Assembly: GCA_041391665.1 (NCBI GenBank)
Contig: JAWKNO010000001.1
Coordinates: 186,001 to 250,000 of the forward strand
Length of the DNA: 64,000 nucleotides
Source of the DNA: Bacteroidia bacterium
Lineage (GTDB): Bacteria; Bacteroidota; Bacteroidia; J057
Reading direction: 5' to 3'
The position numbers and the translations under genes are program-made. The notes beneath the pieces were generated by a model, which saw nothing but the letters and a program-made list of their open reading frames with translations, was not told where the DNA came from and ran no database searches. Of the stretch, positions 7,989 through 16,950 are shown one piece after another (the stretch's first letter is position 1; each line of letters opens with the position of its first letter).

Positions 7989-9119
7989 CTAAAAACTAAC
8001 TCCTAAAGTCATTTCAGGATAATCTGCCACTGCATAGTGTGTTTTTAGATAAATTCCTGAAAAAACATTCATCCGGGGGCTATTTTGTGGTTTAAAAAAG
8101 TACCATTGTGGTCCAAGTTTGATCCCAAAATAATTTTTCCCTTCAAATGGCCGGTCCACATATAAAAACACCTGCGTAACCAACCCTACCTGACCAAATA
8201 TAAATTCATGTCCGATATATACGCTCTGACGGAGAAAAGGTGGGTATTGTTCTGAAGGTATATCCTGATTCATAATAAAACTTTTGATAGCCTGGTCAGA
8301 AAAGATTTCCCAGCCTACCATCACTTTATTTTTGCGGGAAACCATTTTTGAAACAAATGCTGAAAAGATATAAACCGGGTATTGCGGACCATTGGCTACT
8401 TTTTCTTCTTTTAATGCGAGCCCCACGCGAAAATTCAGCATGATTTTTTTATAGTTGCTCGTGGAATCATAAGCAAACGAATAGTATTCTCCCACTGGCT
8501 GAAACTGATAATGCAGTCCGGCCTGAGCGATCACTGTATTTAGCCCCAGATTAGGATACCAAACTCTGGCATTCGAAGTATGTACAAAACTGCCGCTGAC
8601 TCTCAACCGAAAATGTGCATCCAGGCGGATTTCTGTTCCCAGGCTCAGGGTTGTGAGATTATTAAGGTGGGAACCAATGGCCGTATTTTCGGTATTAGTT
8701 TGTCTGTCATAGGGACGGGTAATCCAATCCAACCCCATCGCATATCGAAAATAGCTGGAAATATGCCGTGTACGAAAAATGAAAAAATCTCCAAATGGCT
8801 GTATCCCGTAGGCTTTCCCCAGTACATCCGGATTGCCAAAGTCCTGAACCGCAATTCTCCAGCCGGCGTAAGGATATCCATTGGCTTTGTGCCAGTATTT
8901 GCTGCCATCAGTCTGTTTTCCCAATTCAAGAAAAAATCCTCGTACCGGTCGGAAAACAGGAAAATTCATCAGAGTGGGGCGATGATAGAGAAGTTTTCCC
9001 GTAAAATATTCTCCCCCGACCTGAAGACCATGCATAAAACGACTACTCTGCCCCAAAAGCAAATTAGTCAGGCAGATCAACGCAGTCAGAAGAAGATATT
9101 TTTTATAACTATTGTACAT
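7989..9119 (-). CDS. PagL-like outer membrane acyloxyacyl hydrolase
   Basis: Predicted outer membrane beta-barrel of 376 residues with a signal peptide (MYNSYKKYLLLTALICLTNL, ending LLGQ). The block FVHTSNA followed by PNLGLN resembles the catalytic His-Ser region of the PagL/acyloxyacyl hydrolase family, which trims acyl chains from lipid A. Alternating aromatic and polar residues throughout fit a barrel. An upstream in-frame start at 9164 would place 15 extra residues before the signal peptide, so the ATG at 9119 is preferred. PagL proper is about 150-200 residues; this Bacteroidota-type version is twice that, so lipid A as substrate is an inference. Confidence 0.72.
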   Translation of the reverse strand: MYNSYKKYLLLTALICLTNLLLGQSSRFMHGLQVGGEYFTGKLLYHRPTLMNFPVFRPVRGFFLELGKQTDGSKYWHKANGYPYAGWRIAVQDFGNPDVLGKAYGIQPFGDFFIFRTRHISSYFRYAMGLDWITRPYDRQTNTENTAIGSHLNNLTTLSLGTEIRLDAHFRLRVSGSFVHTSNARVWYPNLGLNTVIAQAGLHYQFQPVGEYYSFAYDSTSNYKKIMLNFRVGLALKEEKVANGPQYPVYIFSAFVSKMVSRKNKVMVGWEIFSDQAIKSFIMNQDIPSEQYPPFLRQSVYIGHEFIFGQVGLVTQVFLYVDRPFEGKNYFGIKLGPQWYFFKPQNSPRMNVFSGIYLKTHYAVADYPEMTLGVSF

Positions 9120-9239
9120 GCTCAAAAAAATCGCGGTCGCCACAAGACGACCGCTTTGTTGCAAGGAGATTTGGAAGTTAAACTTATATTAATTCTAAAT
9201 TAAAACTACGGACTAACCCCCAACTCTCCAAAACAATGT

Positions 9240-10043
9240 ATGGGAAAATCATCAGGATATTGTATCTTGGTGCAAATGGCGTTTCCTATGCTATATTTTG
9301 CCAGTGAAGCCGTAATACCGGTCCGCAGTTCCCCTCAGGAATCTGCGGAAATGGAAACCCAGCTCATTTTCGGAGAAACTTGCCTATGCCTGGAACAAAT
9401 ACCCAGCTGGTGGAAAATCCGGGTATCTGACGATAACTACGAAGGGTGGGTCAATCCCCGTATGCTGTTAAAAATACCTGAAGAAACGCTTCTTCAAACC
9501 ACAGACTGGCGGTATGTGATCAACGGTAGCCTGAAAATGAACGATGGTTCTGTTATGCGCCTGCCCTTAGGTGCCCGTATTCCAGAAACACCTGATCACA
9601 TTATCCGTGTCAACGGACAGACCTGGCGTATTCAACCCGACCTCGAATCATTGGCAAATCAACATGCCCACAACAAAATAGACGTCGCACGCCTGTTTAT
9701 GAATACCCCTTATCTCTGGGGTGGGAAATCGGGATATGGAATTGATTGCTCCGGGCTCACTCAGCAAGTCTTCCGGATGTGCGGAATACAACTTCCGAGA
9801 AATGCTTCCCAACAGGCCGGGACCGGAATGGAAATAGATTTTGAAGAAAGAGATTCCGGCGATCTGGTATTTTTTTCAAAACCTAACCAAAATAAAATCA
9901 CACACGTAGGAATTCTAAGCAGTAAAGATTCCGTAATACATTCATCCGGAAAAGTTAGAGAAGATATATTTGACAAAAAGGGTATCCTCCACCGCGAAAA
10001 TGGTGAGTTAACACATCAACTGGTCATAATACGGCGATGGTAA
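9240..10043 (+). CDS. SH3-domain NlpC/P60 peptidoglycan hydrolase
   Basis: A 267-residue C40-family cysteine peptidase that should cleave peptidoglycan stem peptides. An N-terminal SH3-like part (about 24-80) carries the family opening VIPVRSSP and FGE. The C-terminal NlpC/P60 domain has the nucleophile in GIDCSGL (Cys170), the general base in THVGI (His222) and a third polar His near 234. Relatives usually begin just before the VIPVR block, so the first 15-20 residues here are uncertain; ATGs at 9276 and 9288 are alternatives. No convincing signal peptide is seen. The stop overlaps the HNH gene start by seven bases. Confidence 0.87.
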   Translation: MGKSSGYCILVQMAFPMLYFASEAVIPVRSSPQESAEMETQLIFGETCLCLEQIPSWWKIRVSDDNYEGWVNPRMLLKIPEETLLQTTDWRYVINGSLKMNDGSVMRLPLGARIPETPDHIIRVNGQTWRIQPDLESLANQHAHNKIDVARLFMNTPYLWGGKSGYGIDCSGLTQQVFRMCGIQLPRNASQQAGTGMEIDFEERDSGDLVFFSKPNQNKITHVGILSSKDSVIHSSGKVREDIFDKKGILHRENGELTHQLVIIRRW

Positions 10044-10543
10044 TAAGAGATAGTGTTCTAGTCCTGAATCAGGATTATCAGGCAATCAGTGTATGTTCGG
10101 CAGAACGGGCTTTCGTACTGGTATTTCTTAAAAAAGCAGAAATGCTGACCTACGATCCTCATGTAAAACTAAGCTCAGTCAACCGGAATTTTCAATATCC
10201 ATCCATTATCCGCCTCCACCGCTTTATCAATCTCCCCTTCAAAAAAGTGAATCTGTCCCGGCAAAATATATTTAAAAGAGACAGAAACCGATGTGTGTAT
10301 TGCGGAACCAAAGATACACTCACCATTGATCACGTCATCCCGAAATCCATGGGCGGAAGAGACTCGTGGGACAATCTCGTGACAGCCTGCCAAAGATGTA
10401 ACTCTAAAAAAGGAAATATGACCCCGGAGCAGGCAGGCATGGAAATGCGCCACCAACCATTCCGACCTTCCTTTGTGATGTTTCTGAGCAACTTCTCGGG
10501 AAATATCCGCGACGACTGGAAGCCCTATTTGTACATGTCCTGA
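10037..10543 (+). CDS. HNH endonuclease
   Basis: A 168-residue protein with a C-terminal HNH nuclease domain: the first zinc pair in CVYCG, the catalytic block TIDHVIPKSMGG, WDNLVTACQRCN with the Asn and second zinc pair, then KKGN. The N-terminal part (SVLVLNQDYQAISVCSAERA) is typical of the widespread Bacteroidota/cyanobacterial HNH family of unknown cellular role. It overlaps the NlpC/P60 gene by seven bases and is presumably translationally coupled to it. It carries no intron or mobile-element context. Confidence 0.88.
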   Translation: MVIRDSVLVLNQDYQAISVCSAERAFVLVFLKKAEMLTYDPHVKLSSVNRNFQYPSIIRLHRFINLPFKKVNLSRQNIFKRDRNRCVYCGTKDTLTIDHVIPKSMGGRDSWDNLVTACQRCNSKKGNMTPEQAGMEMRHQPFRPSFVMFLSNFSGNIRDDWKPYLYMS

Positions 10544-10550
10544 GACAAGA

Positions 10551-12035
10551 TCATTTCCCCTCTACTATTTTTACCATCAAAACTTCCATTTTCCTGCGCA
10601 TCTCTCCCGGGCTGCAATCATAGTGATTGGCAATAATTGTAAACGCCACAACTTTTCCCGTCAGCGTTTCTGCATACCCCGCATAAGCACGCACACCGGA
10701 AATAAATCCACTTTTTGCCCGAAGGCGGTTTTCAGCTACGGTACCTTTCAACATAGATTTAAGGGATCCGGATTTACCTGCGACCGGAAGTGAGGCTTCA
10801 AAATCGGCAAAGTAGCGGTTTTTATACATTTTACAGAGAATCGATGTCAGCTGAAAAGTACTCAGCACATTATTGGGCGATAACCCACTTCCATCCCGGA
10901 GAAACATCCCCTTGGTAAGTACCCCTTGCGCTCGCCAGTAATCCTCCATCGCTTCGGCGCCCTCTTTTGCACTTCCTTCGCGCCCTTTTTCTACAGCAAC
11001 CTTTTTGCCCAGCGCTTCTGCATACAGATTGATGCTGTACATATTCGTTTGGTAGATAATATCCCGCAGGGTAGGCGAAGTATGAGTATAAATATCTTTG
11101 CGGCTGGCAGAAACTGGATTGCCAATGATTTTTTCAAGCCTGATAGTTGATGGATTTCCAGACACTTTTACTCCACAGAGATTCAGCTCTTCTGTAAAAC
11201 GGGTAGCGCAAAATAATGCCGGATCAGGAATAGAGCCTTTGATAGAAAATACGGATGAGCCAGCAGGAATCGTACCTCTGATATACCTGAGATCTGTATA
11301 AGAAGCGCCAAATATATACGCATTGTCGCCGGATCCGGCACTGCCTGTCGTCAGTTCATTGACAAAAGATATCTGCATCGGAGGATCGGTACGGATAATC
11401 TCGGTAGCACTTCCCACGGAAGCACCCGGTTTCAGGTCCAGCCGGTAATAATTTTCGTTGAGGTTGAGCCCGGCAGCGCCGGCGCCGTAATAATTGCCCA
11501 TGTCTTCCCATGGCCATTCACCCGGCGTAAGCTGGGAAGAAAAAACAGAGGCATCGCCGATGATGCGGCCATTTATCGAAGTGATGCCCGCAGCTTTTAT
11601 TGCCTGCGACCAGATATTCATCACATGTGGCATATCGTAGTTTTCACCAAACCTGTCACTACCCAGTGAAGGGTCACCACTCCCTTTGATGTAAATATTA
11701 CCTTGCAGTACACCCTGATCGTCAATTTTTCCGTCATGCTGTAAAACCGTTTCAAACCGATATTCAGGCCCCAGCAACGATAAAGCCGTGGCAGTAGTAA
11801 TCGTTTTCATTGTCGAGGCCGTAGCCAGATTCCGGTCTTTGTCAAATTCGGCGAGAATTTGTCCATTACTGGCATCCATTACGCAAATACTCCAGCTTGC
11901 CGTACGCATGTCATTTTCTTTGTCCAGCGCATTTATTGCAGTTTTAAGCTGGGCGTAAGTAGAGACCTGGGAAAAAGACATAACAGGAAAAATCACAAAA
12001 AACCACACAGGAAGGCTGTAAAAACAGATTTTCAT
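10551..12035 (-). CDS. dacB: D-alanyl-D-alanine carboxypeptidase/endopeptidase (PBP4 type)
   Basis: Peptidase family S13, 494 residues, exported to the periplasm by an N-terminal signal peptide (cleavage near SFSQ, about 20-23). It carries the three penicillin-binding motifs: SxxK as STMK (Ser74-Lys77), SxN as GSGLSPNN, and KTG as AKSGF. It should trim pentapeptides or cleave DD-crosslinks during cell-wall remodelling. It converges with the HNH gene with only a 7-bp gap, and the 214 bp upstream hold its promoter. Confidence 0.92.
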   Translation of the reverse strand: MKICFYSLPVWFFVIFPVMSFSQVSTYAQLKTAINALDKENDMRTASWSICVMDASNGQILAEFDKDRNLATASTMKTITTATALSLLGPEYRFETVLQHDGKIDDQGVLQGNIYIKGSGDPSLGSDRFGENYDMPHVMNIWSQAIKAAGITSINGRIIGDASVFSSQLTPGEWPWEDMGNYYGAGAAGLNLNENYYRLDLKPGASVGSATEIIRTDPPMQISFVNELTTGSAGSGDNAYIFGASYTDLRYIRGTIPAGSSVFSIKGSIPDPALFCATRFTEELNLCGVKVSGNPSTIRLEKIIGNPVSASRKDIYTHTSPTLRDIIYQTNMYSINLYAEALGKKVAVEKGREGSAKEGAEAMEDYWRAQGVLTKGMFLRDGSGLSPNNVLSTFQLTSILCKMYKNRYFADFEASLPVAGKSGSLKSMLKGTVAENRLRAKSGFISGVRAYAGYAETLTGKVVAFTIIANHYDCSPGEMRRKMEVLMVKIVEGK

Positions 12036-12249
12036 AATAAATAATTAGTGAATTGATTTGGTCAAATGAATCTAAACAAGATACAGCAGTCATACAAATA
12101 AAGCAGAAACTGCGTGAAAGATTACGGGAAATGTAACCAGAGTAAAAAAAATGAAGACAGGTAAGTTTCACAGGGAATGTACATTTCAATTTTCGAAGTT
12201 TATTCTGAATATAGAGGAATAATCAGAATCGTATAAATCTTTATTTTCG

Positions 12250-12696
12250 ATGAACGGATTTCAGTCATGTTTCATCCTTGCTTATGATTTATTTACCGGA
12301 GGTATTTCTGCTGTCAGACAAAGACTCAAAATATGGAATCATCCTTTTCCACGGTCCATTCCGGCACGAGAACAGGATCTCATCCATCGTATCAACAGAA
12401 ACGACCAGGCCGAACAACAATTTTTAATCACCACCTTGTCATTGCTTACAACGGCAGTTTTGTGGGCAGCTTTTTTGCCATTGATGATTTTTGGACAACA
12501 GTATCAGGAAAAAAAATATCAGGTGCATGAGTACAAAATTCAGTATGAAATACTGGAAAAAGTACAAACGCCTGAATACAGAGTTCGGCTTCATCCAAGT
12601 CCGGCTCCTTTAAGCCCCTACAGGAAAAAAAATACAACCAGTTTTTACGAAGAGGGGCGTACCATTTTGCCAGGCGGTTACATCACAGAATATTAG
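12250..12696 (+). CDS. Hypothetical single-pass membrane protein
   Basis: I do not recognise this 148-residue protein. Residues 1-75 are polar and mildly basic. One clear transmembrane helix follows (about 80-101, including SLLTTAVLWAAFLPLMIF). The C-terminal 45 residues are charged, proline-rich and tyrosine-rich. It stands alone between dacB and the methyltransferase, convergent with the latter at an 11-bp gap. Base composition resembles its neighbours. Confidence 0.6.
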   Translation: MNGFQSCFILAYDLFTGGISAVRQRLKIWNHPFPRSIPAREQDLIHRINRNDQAEQQFLITTLSLLTTAVLWAAFLPLMIFGQQYQEKKYQVHEYKIQYEILEKVQTPEYRVRLHPSPAPLSPYRKKNTTSFYEEGRTILPGGYITEY

Positions 12697-12707
12697 CCGG
12701 CGCATTC

Positions 12708-13748
12708 TTAATTCGAACCCAACTCCACAAATTGAAAATATTCACCCGCGGTTATCACTGAATTTTTCCCGCCAGACAGCTTTTCCTTTGTGGCTTTTAT
12801 CGCATATTCAGATTGATCGATACCGATCCAAGTGCGTCCATTTTTTTCTGCTGATTTTAACGTGGTACCCGATCCGCAAAAACAATCCAGCACAATACTA
12901 TCGGGCTCGGAAGAAGTGCGGATAATCAGATCCAGAAGATCAGAATTTTTTTCCGTCGGATAACGGGTGTACTGCGGATCTTTAAATGACCAGATATCCT
13001 GAACCCTTTTTCCCTCACGCTCATCTGCATAAATGATTTTCCGCGGGTTGCCTTTCGATGACCATTCAATCAACCCGTTTTTATCCCACTCCTCCAAAGT
13101 CGCCACATCCGTGCGCCAATGCCTGCCTTTGGGAGGTTTTCTCCCTTTAAAAATCTGACCGGAATTTCCATTTTCCGTTTCTCCCGGCGCGTGGATCGGA
13201 ACAGTTGTATAATGCCTTCCATCTTTATCTACTTTCGGAAAAAGTTTGATCAAATCTTTCTCAGAATATTTTTCCCGGGGCTCATTCCAGATAGGGGAGG
13301 AGGATTTAGAATAAAAAAGAATCATGTCTTTGATATTTCCATATCCCAGCCGGTCAAAATTTTTGGGGTTACATTTTACTCGGGAGATATCATTCCGGAA
13401 ATTTTCCATTCCAAAGACTTCATCCATCATCACTTTGACGTAATGACCGATTTTATAGTCGGTATGGACATAGATGGACCCCCGCCCGGATAAAAGCTCT
13501 TTAACCAGAATCAACCTTTCTTTTAAAAAATCAATAAATGCTGTGCCTAACAGCTTATCAGAATAAGCAATGTCTCCATTTTTTGTACTGCTGATCGTCG
13601 CGGCGCGCCCTTCAGAAAGGGTAAAATTTCCTCCGGTAGCGAAAGGCGGGTCAATATAGACAAGGTCAATTTTCCCTTTCAGTTTTTGAGTTTCCAAAAG
13701 GTAATTGAGTCCTTGTATATTTTCACCATATATGAGTAAATTCTGCAT
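12708..13748 (-). CDS. Solitary beta-class DNA methyltransferase
   Basis: A 346-residue SAM-dependent DNA methyltransferase. The catalytic motif IV (IYIDPPFATGG, about 31-41) precedes the SAM-binding motif I (LDCFCGSGTT, C-terminal third), the permuted order of beta-class N6-adenine or N4-cytosine enzymes; DPPF is compatible with N6-adenine. The region between holds the presumed target recognition domain with KGRHWRTD. No restriction endonuclease or specificity gene lies within several kb, so it looks like an orphan modification enzyme or the remnant of a type II/III system. The recognition site cannot be read from sequence. Confidence 0.87.
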   Translation of the reverse strand: MQNLLIYGENIQGLNYLLETQKLKGKIDLVYIDPPFATGGNFTLSEGRAATISSTKNGDIAYSDKLLGTAFIDFLKERLILVKELLSGRGSIYVHTDYKIGHYVKVMMDEVFGMENFRNDISRVKCNPKNFDRLGYGNIKDMILFYSKSSSPIWNEPREKYSEKDLIKLFPKVDKDGRHYTTVPIHAPGETENGNSGQIFKGRKPPKGRHWRTDVATLEEWDKNGLIEWSSKGNPRKIIYADEREGKRVQDIWSFKDPQYTRYPTEKNSDLLDLIIRTSSEPDSIVLDCFCGSGTTLKSAEKNGRTWIGIDQSEYAIKATKEKLSGGKNSVITAGEYFQFVELGSN

Positions 13749-13858
13749 TATTTCATCGGAGAGAAATCCTTTTTTTACCCTGATAAGATACCATATTATG
13801 AAAAATATGATACCTTTTTGTGATAAATTTTAGAAACCCTCCACAAACCCCTTCTTCC

Positions 13859-15160
13859 ATGAATCAAAAATTTTACATCCGACTCATTCTGCTGCTCATC
13901 TTTACGGGTAGCCTTTCTCTTCAGGCGCAACCCAAAAGAGACCGCGATCGCGTGCAGGTCATCGTATCGCCCGAAGAAACCGACTGGACTTACCAAACCG
14001 GCGACCGGGCAGATTTCCATGTCATGGTTCTGCGCGATGGGCAACCTATTGCCAATCAGGCCATCACTTACAAAATCGGTCCAGAAATGCTCCCCGCCAC
14101 AGAAACGGGCGAACTCACCCTCAAAGAAGGACATGGCACGATCAAAGGACTGAAAATGAAAGATCCCGGATTTTTGCGCTGTGAAGCAGAGGCCGTCGTT
14201 GACGGGAAAACCTACCGTTCCTGGGGAACTGCCGGATTTTCTCCCGAACAACTTCGACCTGTCGTCGTGCCACCACTGGATTTTAAAGACTTTTGGACAC
14301 AGGCAAAGGCCGAGCTCGCCAATATCCCGATTGATGCCAGGATGACCCTTTTGCCCGAACGTTGTACTGAAAAAACCAATGTCTATCATCTCAGCCTCGC
14401 CAATATTGGCGGCAGCCGCTACTACGGCATTCTTTGTGTGCCCAAAGCGCCCGGCAAATATCCCGCGCTGCTACATGTGCCCGGCGCGGGTGCAAGGCCC
14501 TATTATGGAAATGTGACAGATGCAGACAAAGGCGTGATTACTCTGACCGTAGGCATTCACGGCGTACCGGTAACGATGGATACAGACGTTTACAACGACA
14601 TGATGCGCGGTGCCATCAGTGGATACTGGATCAACAAACTCGACGACAAAGACCAGTATTATTACAAAAGAGTGTATTTGGGTTGTGTCAGAGCCATTGA
14701 CTACATTTTCTCCATGCAGGAATTTAACGGAACAGAGCTGGCCGTAACGGGTGGAAGCCAGGGTGGGGCACTTTCCATTGTCATAGCCGGTCTTGACTCC
14801 CGGGTAAAATATCTCGCAGCTTTTTATCCCGCCCTTTGCGACCTGACAGGTTATCTCGAAGGACGCGCCGGCGGCTGGCCACATATGTTTCGCGATTTCA
14901 ACGCTGAGGCACATCCCAAATGGAAGGAAGTTTCTGCCTATTACGACGTCGTAAATTTTGCCCGTCAGGTGACCATTCCCGGATGGTATTCGTGGGGATA
15001 TAATGATAATGTTTGTCCGCCAACTTCCACATTTTCAGCCTACAACGTCATCGATGCACCCAAAGAACTTTATCTGGCCTACGAAACCGCCCACTGGACC
15101 TTCCCCGAGCAACAGGAAATCGCCAACAAATGGCTCATGGAAAAACTGGGGGTCAGATAG
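13859..15160 (+). CDS. Acetylxylan esterase-like alpha/beta hydrolase, secreted
   Basis: A 433-residue exported hydrolase of the acetylxylan esterase / cephalosporin-C deacetylase (AXE1, CE7-like) superfamily. A signal peptide (MNQKFYIRLILLLIF, ending LQAQ) is followed by an Ig-like N-terminal domain (about 25-130) and the esterase fold. The nucleophile elbow is GGSQGG; the acid and His are expected near GYNDNVCPPT and YETAHWTFPEQ. A GTG at 13820 would add 13 residues before the signal peptide, so the ATG at 13859 is preferred. It is followed by the first copy of a structured repeat and by a Gfo/Idh oxidoreductase. Confidence 0.88.
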   Translation: MNQKFYIRLILLLIFTGSLSLQAQPKRDRDRVQVIVSPEETDWTYQTGDRADFHVMVLRDGQPIANQAITYKIGPEMLPATETGELTLKEGHGTIKGLKMKDPGFLRCEAEAVVDGKTYRSWGTAGFSPEQLRPVVVPPLDFKDFWTQAKAELANIPIDARMTLLPERCTEKTNVYHLSLANIGGSRYYGILCVPKAPGKYPALLHVPGAGARPYYGNVTDADKGVITLTVGIHGVPVTMDTDVYNDMMRGAISGYWINKLDDKDQYYYKRVYLGCVRAIDYIFSMQEFNGTELAVTGGSQGGALSIVIAGLDSRVKYLAAFYPALCDLTGYLEGRAGGWPHMFRDFNAEAHPKWKEVSAYYDVVNFARQVTIPGWYSWGYNDNVCPPTSTFSAYNVIDAPKELYLAYETAHWTFPEQQEIANKWLMEKLGVR

Positions 15161-15165
15161 CCATT

Positions 15166-15249
15166 GCCACTTTTTTTAGAAAAAAGTGGCGCAAAAAATC
15201 GGAAAATTCTATGCCACGCCACAAGCCGCCCCAGTCCGCCGAATTTTCC
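15166..15249 (+). repeat. Two-stem intergenic element, copy A
   Basis: First stem: 15166-15176 pairs with 15180-15190 (11 bp, T/A-rich arms with GCCAC/GTGGC feet). A 10-nt spacer GCAAAAAATC follows. Second stem: 15201-15209 (GGAAAATTC) pairs perfectly with 15241-15249 across a 31-nt C-rich loop ending CCGCC. It begins 5 bp after the esterase stop. Copy B has the same architecture with different but compensated stem sequence. Confidence 0.75.
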
Positions 15250-15298
15250 AGGCCAACCCACATTTACTTGATTAATATCTAAACATACTCCATAAATT

Positions 15299-16780
15299 AT
15301 GAAAGATAAAAACAACTCAACAACCAGTTACTCCCGCCGTCAATTTGTGAAAAGTACGGCGCTTGCGGCCGCTGGCCTTACCATTGTGCCCCGCCACGTG
15401 CTGGGCAGAGGATTTATTCCGCCGAGCGACAAACTCAATATCGCTGCCATCGGCTGCGGAGGGAAAGGATTCTCCGATATCAAAAATGCCTGGAACAACG
15501 GAGCAGAAAACGTCACCGCCCTATGCGATGTGGACACCAGCTCCGCCTCCCGTGCGCGCGAACTTCTCCCAAACGCCAAATTTTACAAAGACTTCCGCGT
15601 CATGCTGGAAGAAATGAACAGCGACATCGACGCTGTCACCATTTCCACCCCCGACCACGTACACGGCCTCGCCGCCATGACTGCCATGCAACTGGGCAAA
15701 CACGTCTATGTACAAAAGCCCCTCACGCACAATATCCGCGAGGCCCGCATGCTCACCGAAGCTGCCCGCAAATACAAAGTTGTATCGCAAATGGGCAACC
15801 AGGGCGCATCCAACCCCGGCCAGCAGCAGATGATCGACTGGTTTTCAAAAGGGATCATCGGAAAGGTGCACACCGTTCATGTCTGGACAAACCGTCCGGT
15901 ATGGCCGCAGGGAATTCCTGTTCCGACAGAAAAACCACCCATGCCCGAACAGCTCAGCAAGTCAGACTGGGATCTGTTTATCGGACCGGCCGATTATGTA
16001 GATTATCATCCGCTGTATCACCCGTTTAAATGGCGCGGCTGGTGGAATTTTGGTACAGGCGCGTTGGGCGATATGGGATGTCATCTGATCGACCCGCCAT
16101 TTCGGGTGTTGGGATTGGGATATCCGACCGAGGTTGAGTGCAGCGTAGGGCAGGTATTTACCAAAGACTGGGTGCCGGAATATATTCCCGAAGGATGTCC
16201 GCCTTCTTCTTATGTACAATTGTCTTTCGGACCAACAGAAAAAAATAAATCCCCCCTGAAAATGATCTGGTCCGACGGCGGCATTCGTCCGTTTCATCCC
16301 GACCTGATTCCGGCCGCGGACTGGCTCGGCGAGAAGGGAAGCGCCAACGGCGTGCTGATGATCGGCACCAAAGGCATCATGAGTTGCGGCGTATACGGAC
16401 TTACCCCACAGGTTTACCTCAAAAGCGGCGAAAAACTCACTATGCCTGAAGACTATCACACCAGCAACCCCAACGAAAAACTTACGGAATATGGCCACCA
16501 GGTATCGTGGGCGCAGGCGTGTAAGGCAGGATTTGGCACCAATGAACATAAAGCATTGACCTCATCATTTGACTATTCGGGTCCATTGACCGAAACCGTG
16601 CTCATGGGCAACCTCGCCATCCGGAGTTATTCCCTCGCCAACAATCCCACCGAACGCGGCAAAGCGGACTATTATGGCAGAAAAAAACTGTTGTGGGACG
16701 GCCCGAATATGAAGATCACCAACTTCGACGAAGCCAACCAATTTGTGGGACGGCAGTACCGGAAGGGGTGGGAGGTGTAG
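15299..16780 (+). CDS. Gfo/Idh/MocA-family oxidoreductase, Tat-exported
   Basis: A 493-residue NAD(P)-dependent oxidoreductase of the Gfo/Idh/MocA family, acting on sugars or cyclitols. The N-terminus has a twin-arginine signal (SRRQFVKSTALAAAG), so it should be folded with cofactor before export. The Rossmann motif follows (IAAIGCGGKG, about 47-56), and the family EKP-like sequence appears as YVQKPLTHN. Later blocks (GTGALGDMGCHLIDPP) match the Bacteroidota exported subgroup, where the cofactor is expected to stay bound. It lies between an esterase and a T9SS glycosidase, which suggests polysaccharide breakdown; the true substrate is unknown. Confidence 0.9.
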   Translation: MKDKNNSTTSYSRRQFVKSTALAAAGLTIVPRHVLGRGFIPPSDKLNIAAIGCGGKGFSDIKNAWNNGAENVTALCDVDTSSASRARELLPNAKFYKDFRVMLEEMNSDIDAVTISTPDHVHGLAAMTAMQLGKHVYVQKPLTHNIREARMLTEAARKYKVVSQMGNQGASNPGQQQMIDWFSKGIIGKVHTVHVWTNRPVWPQGIPVPTEKPPMPEQLSKSDWDLFIGPADYVDYHPLYHPFKWRGWWNFGTGALGDMGCHLIDPPFRVLGLGYPTEVECSVGQVFTKDWVPEYIPEGCPPSSYVQLSFGPTEKNKSPLKMIWSDGGIRPFHPDLIPAADWLGEKGSANGVLMIGTKGIMSCGVYGLTPQVYLKSGEKLTMPEDYHTSNPNEKLTEYGHQVSWAQACKAGFGTNEHKALTSSFDYSGPLTETVLMGNLAIRSYSLANNPTERGKADYYGRKKLLWDGPNMKITNFDEANQFVGRQYRKGWEV

Positions 16781-16784
16781 GATA

Positions 16785-16870
16785 GCTACTTTTTGGCGTC
16801 AAAAAGTAGCGCAAAAACCGCCGAAATCCCTGTCCAACGCGCAGCCCATCCCCCGACCGCCGGATTTCGG
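16785..16870 (+). repeat. Two-stem intergenic element, copy B
   Basis: First stem: 16785-16794 pairs perfectly with 16801-16810 (10 bp, GCTAC/GTAGC feet). The spacer GCAAAAACCG follows. Second stem: 16821-16829 (CCGAAATCC) pairs with 16862-16870 across a 32-nt loop ending CCGCC. It begins 5 bp after the oxidoreductase stop. The stems differ from copy A with matching compensatory changes, while spacer and loop end are conserved. Confidence 0.75.
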
Positions 16871-16914
16871 TGGCCGGCTCGAACCTGCAAATCGAAGATG
16901 TTTTACATGTATAT

Positions 16915-16950
16915 GCCCATGGCTAAGAAATTTCGGCCATGGGCTTTTTT
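16915..16950 (+). terminator. Intrinsic terminator downstream of the Gfo/Idh gene
   Basis: GCCCATGGC (16915-16923) pairs perfectly with 16936-16944, with a 12-nt loop, followed directly by six T residues. Confidence 0.8.
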
